This document shows, in pieces, positions 7,431 through 14,974 of a DNA stretch of 37,470 nt; within the stretch, counting starts at the first letter, position 1, and every line of letters starts with the position of its first letter. A program made the position numbers and the translations under genes. The notes below the pieces were generated by a model. That model did no database searches and was not told where the DNA came from. It saw only the letters and a program-made list of their open reading frames with translations. Source of the DNA: Deltaproteobacteria bacterium (GTDB lineage: Bacteria; Myxococcota_A; UBA9160; PR03); contig JAPSFT010000032.1 of the NCBI GenBank assembly GCA_035063765.1, forward strand, positions 1 to 37,470, read 5' to 3'.

Positions 7431-8427
7431 GGCCGCCGCCGCCGGCCGCGGGCGCTCGCGCGTGGCGGCACGCCCGCTCCTGCTGGGCGCCGTCGCGCTC
7501 GCCGTGCTGGCCGCCGGCACCGTGTGGCTGCTCGGCCTGCGCGGGGTCGAGAGCACCGACGACGCCTTTGTCGAGGGCCATCTCGTCTTCCTCTCGCCGC
7601 GCGTGGGCGGCCACGTCGTCGAGGTCCTGGTCGACGAGCACCAGCACGTCGAGGCCGGCCAGGTGCTGGTGCGGCTCGACCCGGCCGACTTCGAGGCGCG
7701 CGTGGCGCGCGCGCGCGCCGACCTCGACGCCGCGCGCAACCGCATCGCCCAGGCGAGCGCGGCCGCCGGCGCCGCGGGCGCCCGGGCCGCCGCGGCGGAC
7801 GTGCGCCTGCGCCACGCCGAGCGCGAGCTCGGCCGCGTGCGCGGGCTCCTTGCCGCGGGCGCCGCGAGCCGCACGGCGCTCGACGACGCCCAGGCGCAGC
7901 GCGACGCCGCCGAGGCCGAGCTGCGCGCCGCCCGCGAAGGCGAGCTTGCCGAGCGCGCCGCGCTCGGCAACGAGGCGCCGGTGCGCCAGGCCGAGGCTGC
8001 CCTGCGCGAGGCCGGGCTCGCGCTCGAGCATGCCGTGCTGCGGGCGCCCTTCGCGGGCACGATCGGCCGGCGCAGCGTCGAGGTGGGGGCGAACGTGGCA
8101 CCCGGCCAGGCGCTGCTCGCCCTCACCGCCGACGGCGAGACCTGGGTCACCGCCAACTTCAAGGAGACCCAGATCCGCGCGATGCGGCCCGGCGATCCCG
8201 TCGAGATCCACGTCGACGCCTTCCCGGACCGGCCCGTGCGCGGCCACGTCGAGTCGCTGGCGCCGGCGACCGGCGCCCAGTACGCGCTCTTGCCGCCCGA
8301 CAACGCGACCGGGAACTTCACGAAGGTGGTGCAGCGCGTGCCGGTGCGGATCGCGCTCGAGCAGGAGCCGGGCGCCCCGCCGCTCCCCGTCGGCCTCTCG
8401 GTGACCGCCCGTGTCCGCGTCCGCTGA
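7423..8427 (+). CDS. emrA: EmrA/HlyD-family membrane-fusion protein of a drug-efflux system
   Basis: Periplasmic adaptor of 334 residues anchored by one N-terminal transmembrane helix (about 19-39). The motif ESTDDAFVEGHLVFLSPRVGGHVVEVLVDEHQHVEAGQ is split here as STDDAFVEGH (44-53) and SPRVGGHVVEVLVD (58-71), the EmrA hallmark start of the lipoyl half-domain. A long Ala-rich coiled-coil hairpin spans about 90-200. The second lipoyl half is ALEHAVLRAPFAGTIGRRSV, followed by the EmrA-type WVTANFKETQ and NATGNFTKVVQRVPVRI. It starts with GTG inside the end of tetR and its end overlaps emrB by 17 bases. It should pair with the MFS pump next door and an outer-membrane channel encoded elsewhere. 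Confidence 0.94.
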   Translation: MAEAAAAGRGRSRVAARPLLLGAVALAVLAAGTVWLLGLRGVESTDDAFVEGHLVFLSPRVGGHVVEVLVDEHQHVEAGQVLVRLDPADFEARVARARADLDAARNRIAQASAAAGAAGARAAAADVRLRHAERELGRVRGLLAAGAASRTALDDAQAQRDAAEAELRAAREGELAERAALGNEAPVRQAEAALREAGLALEHAVLRAPFAGTIGRRSVEVGANVAPGQALLALTADGETWVTANFKETQIRAMRPGDPVEIHVDAFPDRPVRGHVESLAPATGAQYALLPPDNATGNFTKVVQRVPVRIALEQEPGAPPLPVGLSVTARVRVR

Positions 8428-9988
8428 GGGCATCCCGCGCGCCGCGCCCGCAGCGGAGGGCCTGTCGCTCGCCCGCTGGCTGATGATCCTCGGCGTGATG
8501 CTGGCGGTGATGCTCGAGATCATCGACGCCAGCATCGTCAACGTCGCGATGCCCGTGATGATGGGCAACCTCGGCGCCACCGTGGACGAGATCTCGTGGG
8601 TGGCGACCAGCTACATCATCGCGAACGTCGTCGTGATCCCGATGACGAGCTGGCTCGCCGGCCGCTTCGGGCGGCGCCGCTACTTCGTCGGCTCGATCCT
8701 GCTCTTCACCGGAGCCTCGTTCCTGTGCGGAACGGCGCAGACCCTGCCGGTGCTGGTCGCCTTCCGCGTGCTGCAGGGGCTCGGCGGGGGCGCGCTGCTC
8801 GCGACCTCGCAGTCGATCCTGGTCGAGACCTTCCCGCCGGAGCAGCAGGGCACCGGGCAGGCGATCTTCGGGATGGGCGCGATGCTCGGCCCGAGCCTCG
8901 GCCCGACGCTCGGCGGCTGGATCACGGACCAGTGGTCGTGGCCCTGGATCTTCTTCGTGAACGTGCCGCTCGGGATCGCCGCGGCGGCGCTGTGCTTCCG
9001 CTACCTGCCGGAGCCGCGCGCCGGCGCCCGGCGCGACACCCGCGTCGACTGGCCCGGGATCGCGCTGCTGGTGGTCGGCGTCGCCGCGCTCCAGACGTTC
9101 CTCGAGCGCGGCAACCGGCTCGACTGGTTCGAGAGCGGCTTCATCGTGGCGCTCGCGCTCGTGGCGGCGGTGGCGCTCGCGTGCTTCGTCTGGCACGAGC
9201 TGCGCACCGAGCACCCGGTCGTGGACCTGCGCGTGTTCCGCCACCGCGCGCTCGCGGTCGGCTGCGCCTGGGGGGCGGCGATCGGGGTCGGCCTCTACGG
9301 CAGCGTGTTCCTGCTGCCCCTCTTCACCCAGAACCTGCTCCACTTCACGAGCTGGCAGTCGGGGCTCGCGATCCTGCCGTCGTCGCTCGCGACGGCGCTC
9401 ATGATGCCGATCGCGGGCCGCCTCGTGTGGCGCCTCGGCCCGGCGCCGCTGCTCGGCGCCGGCCTCCTCGCCTTCGTCCCGGCGGTCTACGCGATGAGCC
9501 ACTGGACCCTGCAGAGCGGCTACTGGGACCTGTTCTGGCCCCAGGTCGGGCGCGGCGTCGCGATGGGGCTCATGTTCGTGCCGCTCTCCACCGCGACCCT
9601 GCGCGCGCTGCCCCCGGCGGAGGTGCTGCAGGGCGCCGGGCTCTACAACCTGTTCCGCCAGCTCGGCGGCAGCATGGGCATCGCGACGCTCGCGACGCTC
9701 GTCGACCACCGCGGCGCGCTGCACCGCGCGCTCCTGGCCGAGCACGTGACGCCGCTCTCGGAGGCCGCCCGCGTGCGCCTCGACCTGTTCACGGCCGGGC
9801 TCGTGGCGCGCGGCCTCGACCCCGAGACCGCCGCCCGGGCCGCCTACGAGGCGCTCGAGCGGATCGTCGCGTCGCAGGCCGCGCTGCTCGCCTTCCGCGA
9901 CTGCTACCTGCTGATCGTCCTGCTGTTCCTGGCGCTCGTGCCGCTCGTGCCGCTGCTGCAGCGCCCGCCGGCCGCGCCGGCGCGCTGA
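8411..9988 (+). CDS. emrB: EmrB/QacA-type MFS multidrug transporter (DHA2, 14 TM)
   Basis: Inner-membrane proton-driven drug exporter of 525 residues, the usual length for the 14-helix DHA2 family. Helix 1 holds MLEIIDASIVNVAMPVM, the EmrB signature (D-x-x-I/V-V-N-VA-P). Motif A appears as WLAGRFGRRRYF between helices 2 and 3. Motif C appears as GAMLGPSLGPTLGGWI in helix 5, typical of MFS antiporters. The Gln/Trp-rich loop HFTSWQSGLAILPSS is also characteristic. The GTG start lies within emrA (17-base overlap), which implies coupled translation. Its stop is one base from the stop of the convergent zinc-ribbon gene. Substrates are unknown. Confidence 0.95.
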   Translation: MSASAEGIPRAAPAAEGLSLARWLMILGVMLAVMLEIIDASIVNVAMPVMMGNLGATVDEISWVATSYIIANVVVIPMTSWLAGRFGRRRYFVGSILLFTGASFLCGTAQTLPVLVAFRVLQGLGGGALLATSQSILVETFPPEQQGTGQAIFGMGAMLGPSLGPTLGGWITDQWSWPWIFFVNVPLGIAAAALCFRYLPEPRAGARRDTRVDWPGIALLVVGVAALQTFLERGNRLDWFESGFIVALALVAAVALACFVWHELRTEHPVVDLRVFRHRALAVGCAWGAAIGVGLYGSVFLLPLFTQNLLHFTSWQSGLAILPSSLATALMMPIAGRLVWRLGPAPLLGAGLLAFVPAVYAMSHWTLQSGYWDLFWPQVGRGVAMGLMFVPLSTATLRALPPAEVLQGAGLYNLFRQLGGSMGIATLATLVDHRGALHRALLAEHVTPLSEAARVRLDLFTAGLVARGLDPETAARAAYEALERIVASQAALLAFRDCYLLIVLLFLALVPLVPLLQRPPAAPAR

Positions 9989-9989
9989 G

Positions 9990-10481
9990 CTACTCGCCGC
10001 CCGCGAAGGCGAGGCCGCACTCGGGACACTCGGCGGCGTCGGCTGCGAGCGGCGCCTCGCAGCCCGGGCAGGCCTCCGCCTCGTCCCAGGCCGACCGGGC
10101 GTCCTCGGGAAGGTCCGGGACCTGGGTGCGCGCGAAGTCGGCGTCGATGCGGGCGGCGGCGGCCACGTCGGCGGGGCGCACGAAGAGCGTGCAGCGGATC
10201 GCGCCCATCCCGGCGCCCTGCACGCGGCGCTCGTCGGCCTCGGTCGGCAGCTCCACCCGGCTCGGCACGCCGGCCTCGGCGAGGGCCGCCGCGAGGCCCT
10301 CGATCCAGCTCACCTCGGCGTGGCGCACGGCCACGAGGTCGGCGGCCGGCGGCAGCTCGAAGCCCGGGTCCGGGGCGCCGGTGGGGCCCTCGAAGCCCAG
10401 CGCGACCCCGCAGTCCACGCAGGTGCTGGCGGTCAGCACGTACTCCTCCCCGCAGCGGGGGCAGACCTTCATCGCGTCCAC
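9990..10481 (-). CDS. Double zinc-ribbon protein with a DUF2007-like middle
   Basis: A 163-residue soluble protein. An N-terminal CxxC...CxxC ribbon (C7, C10, C21, C24) and a C-terminal one (C138, C141, C152, C155) flank a middle domain of about 100 residues. In the middle, LVAVRHAEVSWIEGLAAALAEAGVPSRVEL and CTLFVRPADVAAAARI resemble the small ferredoxin-like fold of DUF2007-type proteins; that assignment is tentative. The GTG at 10481 is preferred over the ATG at 10472 because GGGGGGAG lies 7 bases before the GTG. The function is unknown. Ribbons at both ends suggest protein or nucleic-acid contacts. It converges on emrB with a one-base gap. Confidence 0.85.
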   Translation of the reverse strand: MDAMKVCPRCGEEYVLTASTCVDCGVALGFEGPTGAPDPGFELPPAADLVAVRHAEVSWIEGLAAALAEAGVPSRVELPTEADERRVQGAGMGAIRCTLFVRPADVAAAARIDADFARTQVPDLPEDARSAWDEAEACPGCEAPLAADAAECPECGLAFAGGE

Positions 10482-10577
10482 GGGACGGCTCCCCCCGCCC
10501 CGGACGCCCGGCGGGCCTCGTGCTCACGCGCGCGCGGCGGCCGGTCGAAACGCCGGAGGGACACCCGGGAGGGATCC

Positions 10578-10799
10578 ATGCGCAACGTCTTCATCCTGCT
10601 CCTCATGGTCGTGGCGATCTGGACCGCCGTCGAGGTGATGAACCACGGCATGGGCGGGGCCTTCGACGGCCTGTTCGTCGAGCTCGGGATGGCCGATCCC
10701 GGCGCGGGCCCCGAGGACACGCCGATGGGCCGCGCCGAGGCCGGCGTCGAGCGCGCGTACGAGCGCGCCGAACGGCGCGTGGACGAGGCCGTCCAGTAG
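10578..10799 (+). CDS. Small single-helix membrane protein, 73 residues
   Basis: Unrecognised small protein. Residues 3-21 (NVFILLLMVVAIWTAVEVM) form one transmembrane helix after a short basic start (MRN). The rest is soluble: a Gly/Met-rich stretch, then an amphipathic Glu/Arg-rich C-terminal helix (VERAYERAERRVDEAVQ). A strong GGGAGGGATCC ribosome site precedes the ATG. It stands between two minus-strand genes and faces the flavodoxin gene tail to tail with a 10-base gap. The good ribosome site and the clear membrane-anchor layout support a real gene; its function is unknown. Confidence 0.7.
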   Translation: MRNVFILLLMVVAIWTAVEVMNHGMGGAFDGLFVELGMADPGAGPEDTPMGRAEAGVERAYERAERRVDEAVQ

Positions 10800-10809
10800 G
10801 ACCGCCCGC

Positions 10810-11370
10810 TCACGGCGCCGGCTCGGCGGGCGCGGGCACCGCCCCCGCGCGCCAGCGCATCGTACACTCCGCGACGTAGCGCCCGTGGGCGCGCGCCATC
10901 CGCAGGTGCGCCTCGCTCGGGCCCGCGACCCCCTGGCGCAGGTTCGTCCACGCGATCGGCCCCCAGTGGCAGCCCGCGGCCCCGAAGCCCTCGAGGCGGT
11001 TGTGGACGGTCACCAGCAGCATCCCGTTCTCGGCGAGGAAGGCGAGCAGCGAGAGCAGCGCCAGCTCGCCGCCGCCGCGCGCGCCGAGGCCGGCCGTGGC
11101 GAACGCGGCCCCGATCCGGCCGGTCAGCGCCCCCTGCATCCACAGCGGCGCCGAGCGCTCGAAGAAGGCCCGCATCGACGACTCGACCCCGCCCATGTGC
11201 ACGCCGCTGCCGAGGATCAGCGCGTCGGCGGCCAGCAGGTCGGCGTCGCCGGCCTCGTCGGCGCGACGCACGACCACGTCGGCACCCGCCTCCTTGGCGC
11301 CCGCCGCCACGGCCTCCGCCATGCGCGCTGTGCGCCCGGTCTGCGAGGCGACGACGATCAGGACCCGCAT
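10810..11370 (-). CDS. WrbA-like flavodoxin / NAD(P)H-dependent FMN reductase
   Basis: A 186-residue flavodoxin-fold protein. The FMN phosphate loop is SQTGRTARM (residues 9-17). The segment ALILGSGVHMGGVESSMRAFFE and the following LWMQGALTGRIGAAFATAGLG match the WrbA pattern in which the ribityl and isoalloxazine groups are held. The GGGELALLSLLAFLAENGML stretch is also WrbA-like. It probably reduces quinones or passes electrons using FMN in the cytoplasm. ATG at 11370 is chosen because MRVLIVVASQTG is the standard beginning; a GTG six codons earlier is possible. It lies 49 bases downstream of the pseudouridine synthase gene and could be co-transcribed with it. Confidence 0.88.
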   Translation of the reverse strand: MRVLIVVASQTGRTARMAEAVAAGAKEAGADVVVRRADEAGDADLLAADALILGSGVHMGGVESSMRAFFERSAPLWMQGALTGRIGAAFATAGLGARGGGELALLSLLAFLAENGMLLVTVHNRLEGFGAAGCHWGPIAWTNLRQGVAGPSEAHLRMARAHGRYVAECTMRWRAGAVPAPAEPAP

Positions 11371-11419
11371 CGCCGGCGACGCTACCACGGCGGGGCGGCG
11401 CGCGGACGGCCCCGGGGAT

Positions 11420-12367
11420 TCAGGCAGCCGGCGGGTCGTCGAGACCGGCGGCGGCGAGGGCGCCCGCGAGGTCGGCCGGGTCCGGGCTCTCGGCGCGCAC
11501 CTCCTCGAAGCGCAGCCCCGCCGCGTGCAGGAGCTGGCGCGCCGCGGCGCTCGGGTCGTCGGGCGACCCGTAGCTGCGGTCGCCGCACACGGGATGGCCG
11601 AGCCAGGCGAGGGTGGCCCGGATCTGGTGCAGGAAGCCGGTGCGCGGCCACACCTCGAGGAGCGTGACCCCCGCGCCGCTCGCGAGCGCGCGCCAGCGCA
11701 GCCCGGCGCGCCGCGCGCCCGGGGGCACGGGGCCCTCGCCCTCGCCCACCACCGCGACCCGCGCCGGGCGATGGCGCGTCACCGCAAGATCCACCTCGAC
11801 CGCGCCTTCACCCGCGAGCCGGCCCACCACGAGCGCGCGGTAGCGCTTCTCGACGCGGTGCTCGCGGAACGCGGCCCGCAGGCGCTCCCAGGCGGCCTCG
11901 CCGGTCGCGAGCAGCAGCACGCCCGAGGTGTCGACGTCGAGCCGGTGCACGACGCCGCTGCGCAGGCCGCCCTCGCCGACCCCGTGCAGCTCCGGGTGGC
12001 GCGCGGCGAGCGCGTTCAGGACGGTGCCGCCCTCGTCCTCGCGGAGCGGGTGCACCGGGCGGCCCGCGGGCTTGTCGACGGCGACCCAGCCGGGGCCCGA
12101 CGCGAGCACCACGAGCGGGGCCTCCGGCTCGGGCCGCGCGCGCCGCTCGTCCGGCGCGGCGAAGCCCCCGACCTCGACGCGCGCGCCGGCCGCGACGGCG
12201 CGCGCCTTGTCGCGGTAGCCGAGCGGCTGCCCGCCGAGGCGCACCGCGCCGCGGGCGAGCAGCGCGCGCACCGCCGCGCGCCCCACCCCGAGGCGTGCCG
12301 CCAGCACGACGTCGAGGCGCGCGCCGGCCTCGCCCGCGGAGACCTCGAAGGACCGCTCGCCCACCAC
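11420..12367 (-). CDS. RluA-family pseudouridine synthase
   Basis: RNA-modifying enzyme of 315 residues that isomerises uridine to pseudouridine in rRNA or tRNA. An S4 RNA-binding domain comes first (about 14-70, GARLDVVLAARLGVGRAAVRALLARGAV). The RluA catalytic domain follows, with DKPAGRPVHP at 99-107 and the active-site motif HRLDVDTSGVLL at 141-152; Asp144 is the catalytic aspartate. The RTGFLHQIRATLAWLGHPVCGD segment near the end is the conserved substrate-binding block. It starts with GTG at 12367, with a second GTG next to it. It is divergent from the leuA-like gene with only 50 bases between. Which position it modifies cannot be told. Confidence 0.93.
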   Translation of the reverse strand: MVGERSFEVSAGEAGARLDVVLAARLGVGRAAVRALLARGAVRLGGQPLGYRDKARAVAAGARVEVGGFAAPDERRARPEPEAPLVVLASGPGWVAVDKPAGRPVHPLREDEGGTVLNALAARHPELHGVGEGGLRSGVVHRLDVDTSGVLLLATGEAAWERLRAAFREHRVEKRYRALVVGRLAGEGAVEVDLAVTRHRPARVAVVGEGEGPVPPGARRAGLRWRALASGAGVTLLEVWPRTGFLHQIRATLAWLGHPVCGDRSYGSPDDPSAAARQLLHAAGLRFEEVRAESPDPADLAGALAAAGLDDPPAA

Positions 12368-12417
12368 GCGCCGAGGGTAGCTTGCGCGCCCGACGTCGTT
12401 TGCGAGCCTCCCCCTCC

Positions 12418-13968
12418 GTGCCGGCCCCGAATCCCCCCGATCGCGTCCAGGTGATGGACACGACCCTGCGCGACGGCGAGCAGACGCCCGACGTCTCCTA
12501 CACGCCGGTCGAGAAGCTCCAGCTCGCCCGCATGCTGCTCACCGAGGTGCGCGTCGACCGGATCGAGATCGCCCAGACGCGCGTCTCCGAGGGCGAGCGG
12601 CTGGCCGCGCGGCGCATCGCGGGCTGGGCGAAGCGCGAGGGCCTCGCCGAGCGCGTCGAGATCATGGGCTACTGCGACGGCGAGCTCTCGGTGCGCTGGA
12701 TCAAGGGCGTGGGCGGCCGCGTCATGAACCTGCTCACCAAGGGCAGCGAGCGGCACTGCCGCGAGCAGCTCCGCCAGACCCCCGAGCAGCACCGCCAGAA
12801 CGTGGCGGCGACGATCCGCCACGCCCACAAGGCGCGCGTCGCGGTGAACGTCTACCTCGAGGACTGGTCGAGCGGCGTGCGCGAGTCCTTCGACTACGTG
12901 TTCGCGATGGTGCAGGCGCTGCGCGCGCTGCCGGTCGGGCGCCTCTACCTGCCCGACACGCTCGGGATCCTCGGACCCGAGGACACGGCCCGCTACGTGG
13001 CGCTGATGACGGCCACCTGGCCCGACCTCCACTTCGAGTTCCACGGCCACAACGACTACGGGCTCGCCACCGCCAACTGCCTGGCCGCCGTGCGCGCCGG
13101 CGCGCGCGGCGTCCACACCAGCGTGAACGGGATGGGCGAGCGCGCCGGCAACACACGGCTCGCCGAGGTGGTGGCCGCCCTCCACGACCAGACCCCCTTC
13201 CGCACCCAGGTGGACGAGACCCGCCTCGTCACCGCGTCGCGCCTGGTCGAGACCTTCAGCGGCAAGCTGGTGTCGGCCAACGCGCCGATCGTGGGCACCG
13301 ACGTCTTCACCCACTCGGGCGGCATCCACGCCGACGGCGACGCCAAGGGCGAGCTCTACACGACGGCGCTGGCACCGGCGCGCTTCGGGCGCGAGCGCCA
13401 CTACGCGCTCGGGAAGCTCTCGGGCAAGGCCTCGCTCGCGCACAACCTGCGCACGCTCGGCATCGAGCTCTCCGACGAGGAGCGCACCCGCGTGCTCGGC
13501 CGGATCGTCGAGCTCGGCGACCGGAAGCACGCGGTCGGCCCCGCGGACCTGCCCTACCTCATCGCCGACGTGCTCGGGCGCCCCGAGCAGCGGCCCGTGC
13601 GGATCGAGTCGTACCGCGTGCTGGTGTCGTCTTCGGGCCTGCCGGAGGCCGAGGTCGAGGTGTCGATGCGCGGCCAGCGCCAAGCCGCCAAGGCCCACGG
13701 CGACGGCGGCTACGACGCCTTCATGCGCGCGCTAGCGAAGGCGCTGAAGCCCTTCGCCCTGGCCCTGCCGCGCCTGGCCGACTACCGGGTGCGGATCCCG
13801 CCGGGCGGCCACACGAGCGCGCTCGTCCAGACGGTGATCACCTGGCAGGGCGAGGGCGGGGAGGAGGGCACCTACTCGACGCTCGCCGTGGACTCCGACC
13901 AGCTCGCCGCCGCCGTGCTCGCCACCGAGAAGATGCTGAACGCGCTGGTGATGCGGACGGGGAAGTGA
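12418..13968 (+). CDS. 2-Isopropylmalate / citramalate / homocitrate synthase-family enzyme
   Basis: Acyl-CoA Claisen condensation enzyme of 516 residues in the DRE-TIM metallolyase family. The TIM barrel has MDTTLRDGEQT (13-23; R18 and D19 catalytic/metal), the divalent-metal motif HGHND (209-213), NGMGERAGN (237-245) and FTHSGGIHADG (298-308). The C-terminal region, about 390-510, is a LeuA-dimer-like regulatory domain (GGYDAFMRALAK, DYRVRIPPGG, TYSTLAVDSDQL). The reaction could be leucine synthesis (2-isopropylmalate), the citramalate route to isoleucine, or homocitrate; sequence alone does not decide. GTG at 12418 is preferred because it places DTTLRDG near residue 14. It shares a GTGA with the lipoprotein gene that follows, an unusual pairing. 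Confidence 0.9.
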   Translation: MPAPNPPDRVQVMDTTLRDGEQTPDVSYTPVEKLQLARMLLTEVRVDRIEIAQTRVSEGERLAARRIAGWAKREGLAERVEIMGYCDGELSVRWIKGVGGRVMNLLTKGSERHCREQLRQTPEQHRQNVAATIRHAHKARVAVNVYLEDWSSGVRESFDYVFAMVQALRALPVGRLYLPDTLGILGPEDTARYVALMTATWPDLHFEFHGHNDYGLATANCLAAVRAGARGVHTSVNGMGERAGNTRLAEVVAALHDQTPFRTQVDETRLVTASRLVETFSGKLVSANAPIVGTDVFTHSGGIHADGDAKGELYTTALAPARFGRERHYALGKLSGKASLAHNLRTLGIELSDEERTRVLGRIVELGDRKHAVGPADLPYLIADVLGRPEQRPVRIESYRVLVSSSGLPEAEVEVSMRGQRQAAKAHGDGGYDAFMRALAKALKPFALALPRLADYRVRIPPGGHTSALVQTVITWQGEGGEEGTYSTLAVDSDQLAAAVLATEKMLNALVMRTGK

Positions 13969-14939
13969 GGCGGGCGGGCGTCCTGCTCGTCGCGGGGATC
14001 GCGGCCTCCGTGCTCGGCGCCTGCGCCGGCCGCGCGCCCGCGCCCGCCGACCCGAAGTACCAGCCGACCGGCGACGTGCTCGAGGTCGTGGCCCTGCTGC
14101 GCCGCCACGTGCCGGACGACACCTACCGCTTCGAGCCGGCCCGCGACTTCACGGGCCGCAACGTGTACCGCGCCTCGCTGATCCGGCTCGAGAGCCTCGA
14201 GCGCGTGCACGCCGACGCGCTGCGCGCCGGCCACCTCGACGACGTGATCGCGTTCGCGAAGGGCCGCGCCCTCGAGCGCCTGCGCGCCTACGACCTGGCC
14301 GCCGCGCAGTACCGGCGCGCGGCGGAACGCGAAGGCGAGCTCCACGACGACGCGCTCCACAGCGCGGCGCTCTGCGACGCGCTCGCCGAGGCGATCGCGC
14401 TCGGCTACGAGCCCGACCGGCCGCTCCCGGAGGGCGCGGAGCGGGTCCCGCCGCCGGCGAGCGCCGAGGCCGCGATCGCCGGCTTCGACCGCCGCGTGGC
14501 CCTGCTCGAGGCCGTCGAGCACGAAGCTGCGGGCGGGCACCAGGTCTCCATCGCGCGCGAGGAGATCGAGCGGGCCGACCGCGCTCGCGCGCGCTGGTTC
14601 GTGGCGCGGCGCAAGATCGCGCCCGACGGTGACGTGCGCGCGATCGCCGAGCTGCAGCGGCTGGTGGCGCGCCACCGCGAGAGCCGCAACGCGAACCGCA
14701 ACCTGCTCGAGCTCGCGGACCTCTACGCGCAGCTCGCCGAGGAGTACGTGGAGTCGCACCCGCCCGAGAGCCTGTGGTTCGACCCCGCCGTGTTCCAGGA
14801 TCTGGTCGACGCCGCCTCGCGGCTCTTCGAGGCCGTGGCGAACCAGGACGGCGCCCCCGAGAAGCTCGAGGCCGGGCGCCGGCTCGAGGCCTTCATCGCC
14901 TTCACGCTGCGGGTCGACCGCGACCGCTTCAGCCCCTGA
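13965..14939 (+). CDS. Lipoprotein of unknown function, helical
   Basis: A 324-residue protein with a lipoprotein signal (MRRAGVLLVAGIAASVLGAC, lipobox LGAC, Cys20). The rest is strongly helical, with TPR-like pieces such as GRALERLRAYDLAAAQYRRAAEREGELHDDALHSAALC and RNLLELADLYAQLAEEYVESHPP, although no clean repeat set is visible. There is no catalytic motif. It starts with GTG in a GTGA overlap with the stop of the leuA-like gene, so it is translated with that enzyme. Another, larger lipoprotein follows after 35 bases; the two probably work together in the envelope. I do not recognise the family. Confidence 0.85.
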   Translation: MRRAGVLLVAGIAASVLGACAGRAPAPADPKYQPTGDVLEVVALLRRHVPDDTYRFEPARDFTGRNVYRASLIRLESLERVHADALRAGHLDDVIAFAKGRALERLRAYDLAAAQYRRAAEREGELHDDALHSAALCDALAEAIALGYEPDRPLPEGAERVPPPASAEAAIAGFDRRVALLEAVEHEAAGGHQVSIAREEIERADRARARWFVARRKIAPDGDVRAIAELQRLVARHRESRNANRNLLELADLYAQLAEEYVESHPPESLWFDPAVFQDLVDAASRLFEAVANQDGAPEKLEAGRRLEAFIAFTLRVDRDRFSP

Positions 14940-14974
14940 GCCGCGGCGCCGGCGCCGCCCGAGGAGGGTCCGAC

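Noticed and set aside
7423-9988. Type I secretion (HlyD/HlyB) instead of EmrAB
   Set aside because: The partner gene is an MFS transporter with EmrB signatures and not an ABC exporter, and the adaptor has EmrA-specific motifs.
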